Below are positions 61,505 through 64,000 of a stretch of 64,000 bases of DNA, one piece after another. Numbering within the stretch: the stretch's first letter is position 1; the number at the start of each line of letters is the position of its first letter. The DNA comes from Nocardioides immobilis. GTDB taxonomy: Bacteria; Actinomycetota; Actinomycetes; Propionibacteriales; Nocardioidaceae. The notes under the pieces are model-generated. The model was given only the letters and a program-made list of their open reading frames with translations. It was not told the origin of the DNA and ran no database searches. The position numbers were made by a program, and so were the translations under genes. The stretch lies in NCBI RefSeq assembly GCF_003515065.1, contig NZ_QXGH01000013.1:186001-250000 (forward strand), given 5' to 3'.

Positions 61505-62932
61505 ATGGGGACGACGAGACAGTGGACCGCGCGCGAGCTGATCGACCTGGTCCTCGACGACGGCTCCTACGAGTCGTGGGACGAGCCGGTCGACATTAGC
61601 GGCCACGGCGACGGCTACCAGGACGAGCTCAGGGCGGCGGCGGAGAACGCGGGCACGGACGAGTCGGTCCTCACCGGGCGCGGCGCTGTCAACGGACGCC
61701 CGGTGGCGCTCATCGTCAACGAGTTCCGGTTCCTCGCCGGCTCGATCGGCGTCGCTGCCGCCGAGCGGATCGCGAACGCCGTACGACGTGCGACCGCTGC
61801 GGGCATCCCGGTCGTCGCCAGCACCTCCTCCGGCGGCACCCGGATGCAGGAGGGCACTCGGGCGTTCGTCCGGATGGTCGAGATCACCCGAGCGCTGATG
61901 GAGCACCGGGCAGCCGGCCTGCCCTACCTCGTGCACCTGCGCCACCCGACCACCGGCGGGGTCTACGCGTCGTGGGGCTCCCTCGGTCACGTGACCGTCG
62001 CCGAACCGGGCGCGCTGGTCGGGTTCCTCGGACCCAAGGTGTTCGAGGCGCTCAACGGCCACCCGTTCCCGGCGGGTGTGCAGACCGCCGAGAACCTCGC
62101 TGCCAAGGGCGTGGTCGACGCCGTGGTCGCGAGCGAGGACCTGCGCCGGCTCTTCGACCTGGCCCTGGCGGTCCTCGTCGACCCACCCACCGCAGCCACC
62201 CAGGAGCGTCGTACTCCCGTGCCGGCCGGCACCGACGGACCCGTCGCCTGGGACTCGATCGAGCGCACCCGGGCGCCGGGGCGGGCAGGGGTCCGCGACC
62301 TGCTCAAGTACGGCGCCGCGGGCACCCTGCGGCTCCGCGGCACCGACGAGGGGGAGCGCGACGAGACGGTCATCGTCGCCCTGACCCGGCTCGACGGCAT
62401 CCCGTGCGTGCTCGTCGGGCAGGACCACACCCGGCAGACGGCGGCGACGCCGATGGGTCCCGCCGCCCTCCGCGAGGCGCGCCGCGCGATGCGGCTGGCC
62501 GAGGAGCTCCGGCTCCCGCTGGTGACCGTGGTGGACACCCCGGGCGCCGAGCTCTCGCCCGCGGCCGAGGAGCGCGCGATCGCCGGGGAGATCGCGCGCT
62601 GCATCGCGACCCTGGTGACGATGACCGTGCCGACCGTGTCGGTGATCCTCGGCCAGGGCTGTGGTGGCGGCGCCCTCGCCCTGCTGCCCGCGGCGACGGT
62701 GATCGCGACCGAGCACGCCTGGCTCTCGCCGCTGCCGCCCGAGGGGGCGAGCGTGATCCGTCACGGCACCGTCGACCGCGCGGCCGAGATGGCTGCCTCC
62801 CAGGGGGTGCGCGCGATCGACCTGCTCGCGGGTGGCGAGGTCCATGTCGTCGTCCCCGAGCACGACGACGACACCCCCGCCGACCTCGCCCACGCCGTCG
62901 CCGCGGAGATCGGGCACCGCCTCCGCGGCTGA
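61505..62932 (+). CDS. accDA: Acetyl-CoA carboxylase carboxyltransferase, fused beta and alpha subunits
   Basis: Enzyme of 475 residues that transfers carboxyl from biotin to acetyl-CoA to make malonyl-CoA. The N-terminal half has the beta (AccD) core: GRPVALIVNEFRFLAGSIGV, STSSGGTRMQEG and LGHVTVAEPGALVGFLG. The C-terminal half has the alpha (AccA) core: PLVTVVDTPGAELSPAAEE and GQGCGGGALALLPAATVIA. The Zn ribbon typical of separate AccD is absent, which is normal for this fused type. The ATG at 61505 is chosen over the start at 61487. It needs a biotin carboxylase encoded elsewhere. Confidence 0.93.
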   Translation: MGTTRQWTARELIDLVLDDGSYESWDEPVDISGHGDGYQDELRAAAENAGTDESVLTGRGAVNGRPVALIVNEFRFLAGSIGVAAAERIANAVRRATAAGIPVVASTSSGGTRMQEGTRAFVRMVEITRALMEHRAAGLPYLVHLRHPTTGGVYASWGSLGHVTVAEPGALVGFLGPKVFEALNGHPFPAGVQTAENLAAKGVVDAVVASEDLRRLFDLALAVLVDPPTAATQERRTPVPAGTDGPVAWDSIERTRAPGRAGVRDLLKYGAAGTLRLRGTDEGERDETVIVALTRLDGIPCVLVGQDHTRQTAATPMGPAALREARRAMRLAEELRLPLVTVVDTPGAELSPAAEERAIAGEIARCIATLVTMTVPTVSVILGQGCGGGALALLPAATVIATEHAWLSPLPPEGASVIRHGTVDRAAEMAASQGVRAIDLLAGGEVHVVVPEHDDDTPADLAHAVAAEIGHRLRG

Positions 62933-62976
62933 CAGATGCCGGATCCGGTCGCGATTTGGTAACGTTGCTGCGCAAG

Positions 62977-63000
62977 AGCCCCGGTCTTGCACCGGGGCTT
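62977..63000 (+). terminator. Hairpin terminator after accDA
   Basis: AGCCCCGGT (62977-62985) pairs with ACCGGGGCT (62991-62999) around CTTGC, followed by TTCG. It lies 44 bp after the accDA stop and about 100 bp before purA. Confidence 0.75.
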
Positions 63001-63102
63001 TCGCATTGGTCAACCGATGGAACAGACAGTTTGTGGTGCGTCGAGCAGCCGGACCCGCGAGGGCCGGAGGGACTCCGTTCCCTGTAGCGAAGGAGCACAC
63101 AG

Positions 63103-64000
<898 letters not shown>

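Noticed and set aside
62977..63000. Possible tRNA or riboswitch in the accDA-purA gap
   Set aside because: Only a simple 9-bp hairpin is present; no tRNA arms or purine-riboswitch core could be identified.

Overview
The window is high-GC actinobacterial chromosome, most likely Nocardioides or a close relative in the Propionibacteriales. The evidence is the strongly GC-ending codon use, the dnaK-grpE-dnaJ-hspR operon with HAIR operators, F420/deazaflavin-type oxidoreductases, KstR-type operators, a 13E12/DUF222 HNH protein, a class I lysyl-tRNA synthetase, and the fba - DUF3151 - purA neighbourhood. No rRNA, tRNA, CRISPR array, transposase or prophage module was seen. The genus is an inference; no search was run. 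Coding is dense and no gene-free stretch exceeds 300 bases.

Region 1 (1-11.8 kb): a truncated acyl-CoA ligase, a divergent PucR-type regulator, a nitroreductase-ABC exporter pair, a 44-aa protein set between a long inverted repeat and a hairpin terminator, a 999-aa MalT-like LuxR regulator, a cytochrome P450, and a DUF222-HNH gene bordered by REP-like inverted elements. Region 2 (12-21 kb): a three-gene operon resembling WXG100 / type VII secretion accessory genes, a lipoprotein, then genes of lipid or steroid type (sulfotransferase, SDR, hydrolase, AKR, DUF1214, LLM flavin oxidoreductase, Ddn-like enzyme, SnoaL). Two transcription units here carry perfect matches to the KstR operator consensus. 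Region 3 (21-41.5 kb): envelope proteins, a SigE-family sigma factor with a membrane partner, the HspR regulon (dnaK-grpE-dnaJ-hspR and clpB, each with a HAIR box), DUF445 and Abi-alpha-like proteins, and a two-component system whose kinase is frameshifted.

Region 4 (41.5-54.4 kb): a 1024-aa fusion of FHA, NosR/NapH-like Fe-S membrane, ferredoxin and FAD-reductase modules facing a second FHA protein, then pyrE, secreted Fn3 and beta-helix proteins, a tandem duplicated secreted protein with one truncated copy, and an odd reading frame joining an anti-sigma-like membrane protein to a sigma factor in reversed order. Region 5 (54.5-64 kb): core metabolism (fba, methyltransferase, DUF3151, class I lysS, diacylglycerol kinase-like, fused accDA, purA), interrupted by a 1.4-kb unit with perfect 21-bp terminal inverted repeats around a single gene for an AbiEi-HTH / nuclease-like protein.

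The strongest leads for something undescribed are the inverted-repeat AbiEi/nuclease unit at 57361-58760, the FHA-redox fusion at 41534-44608, and the sigma/anti-sigma fusion at 53203-54417.
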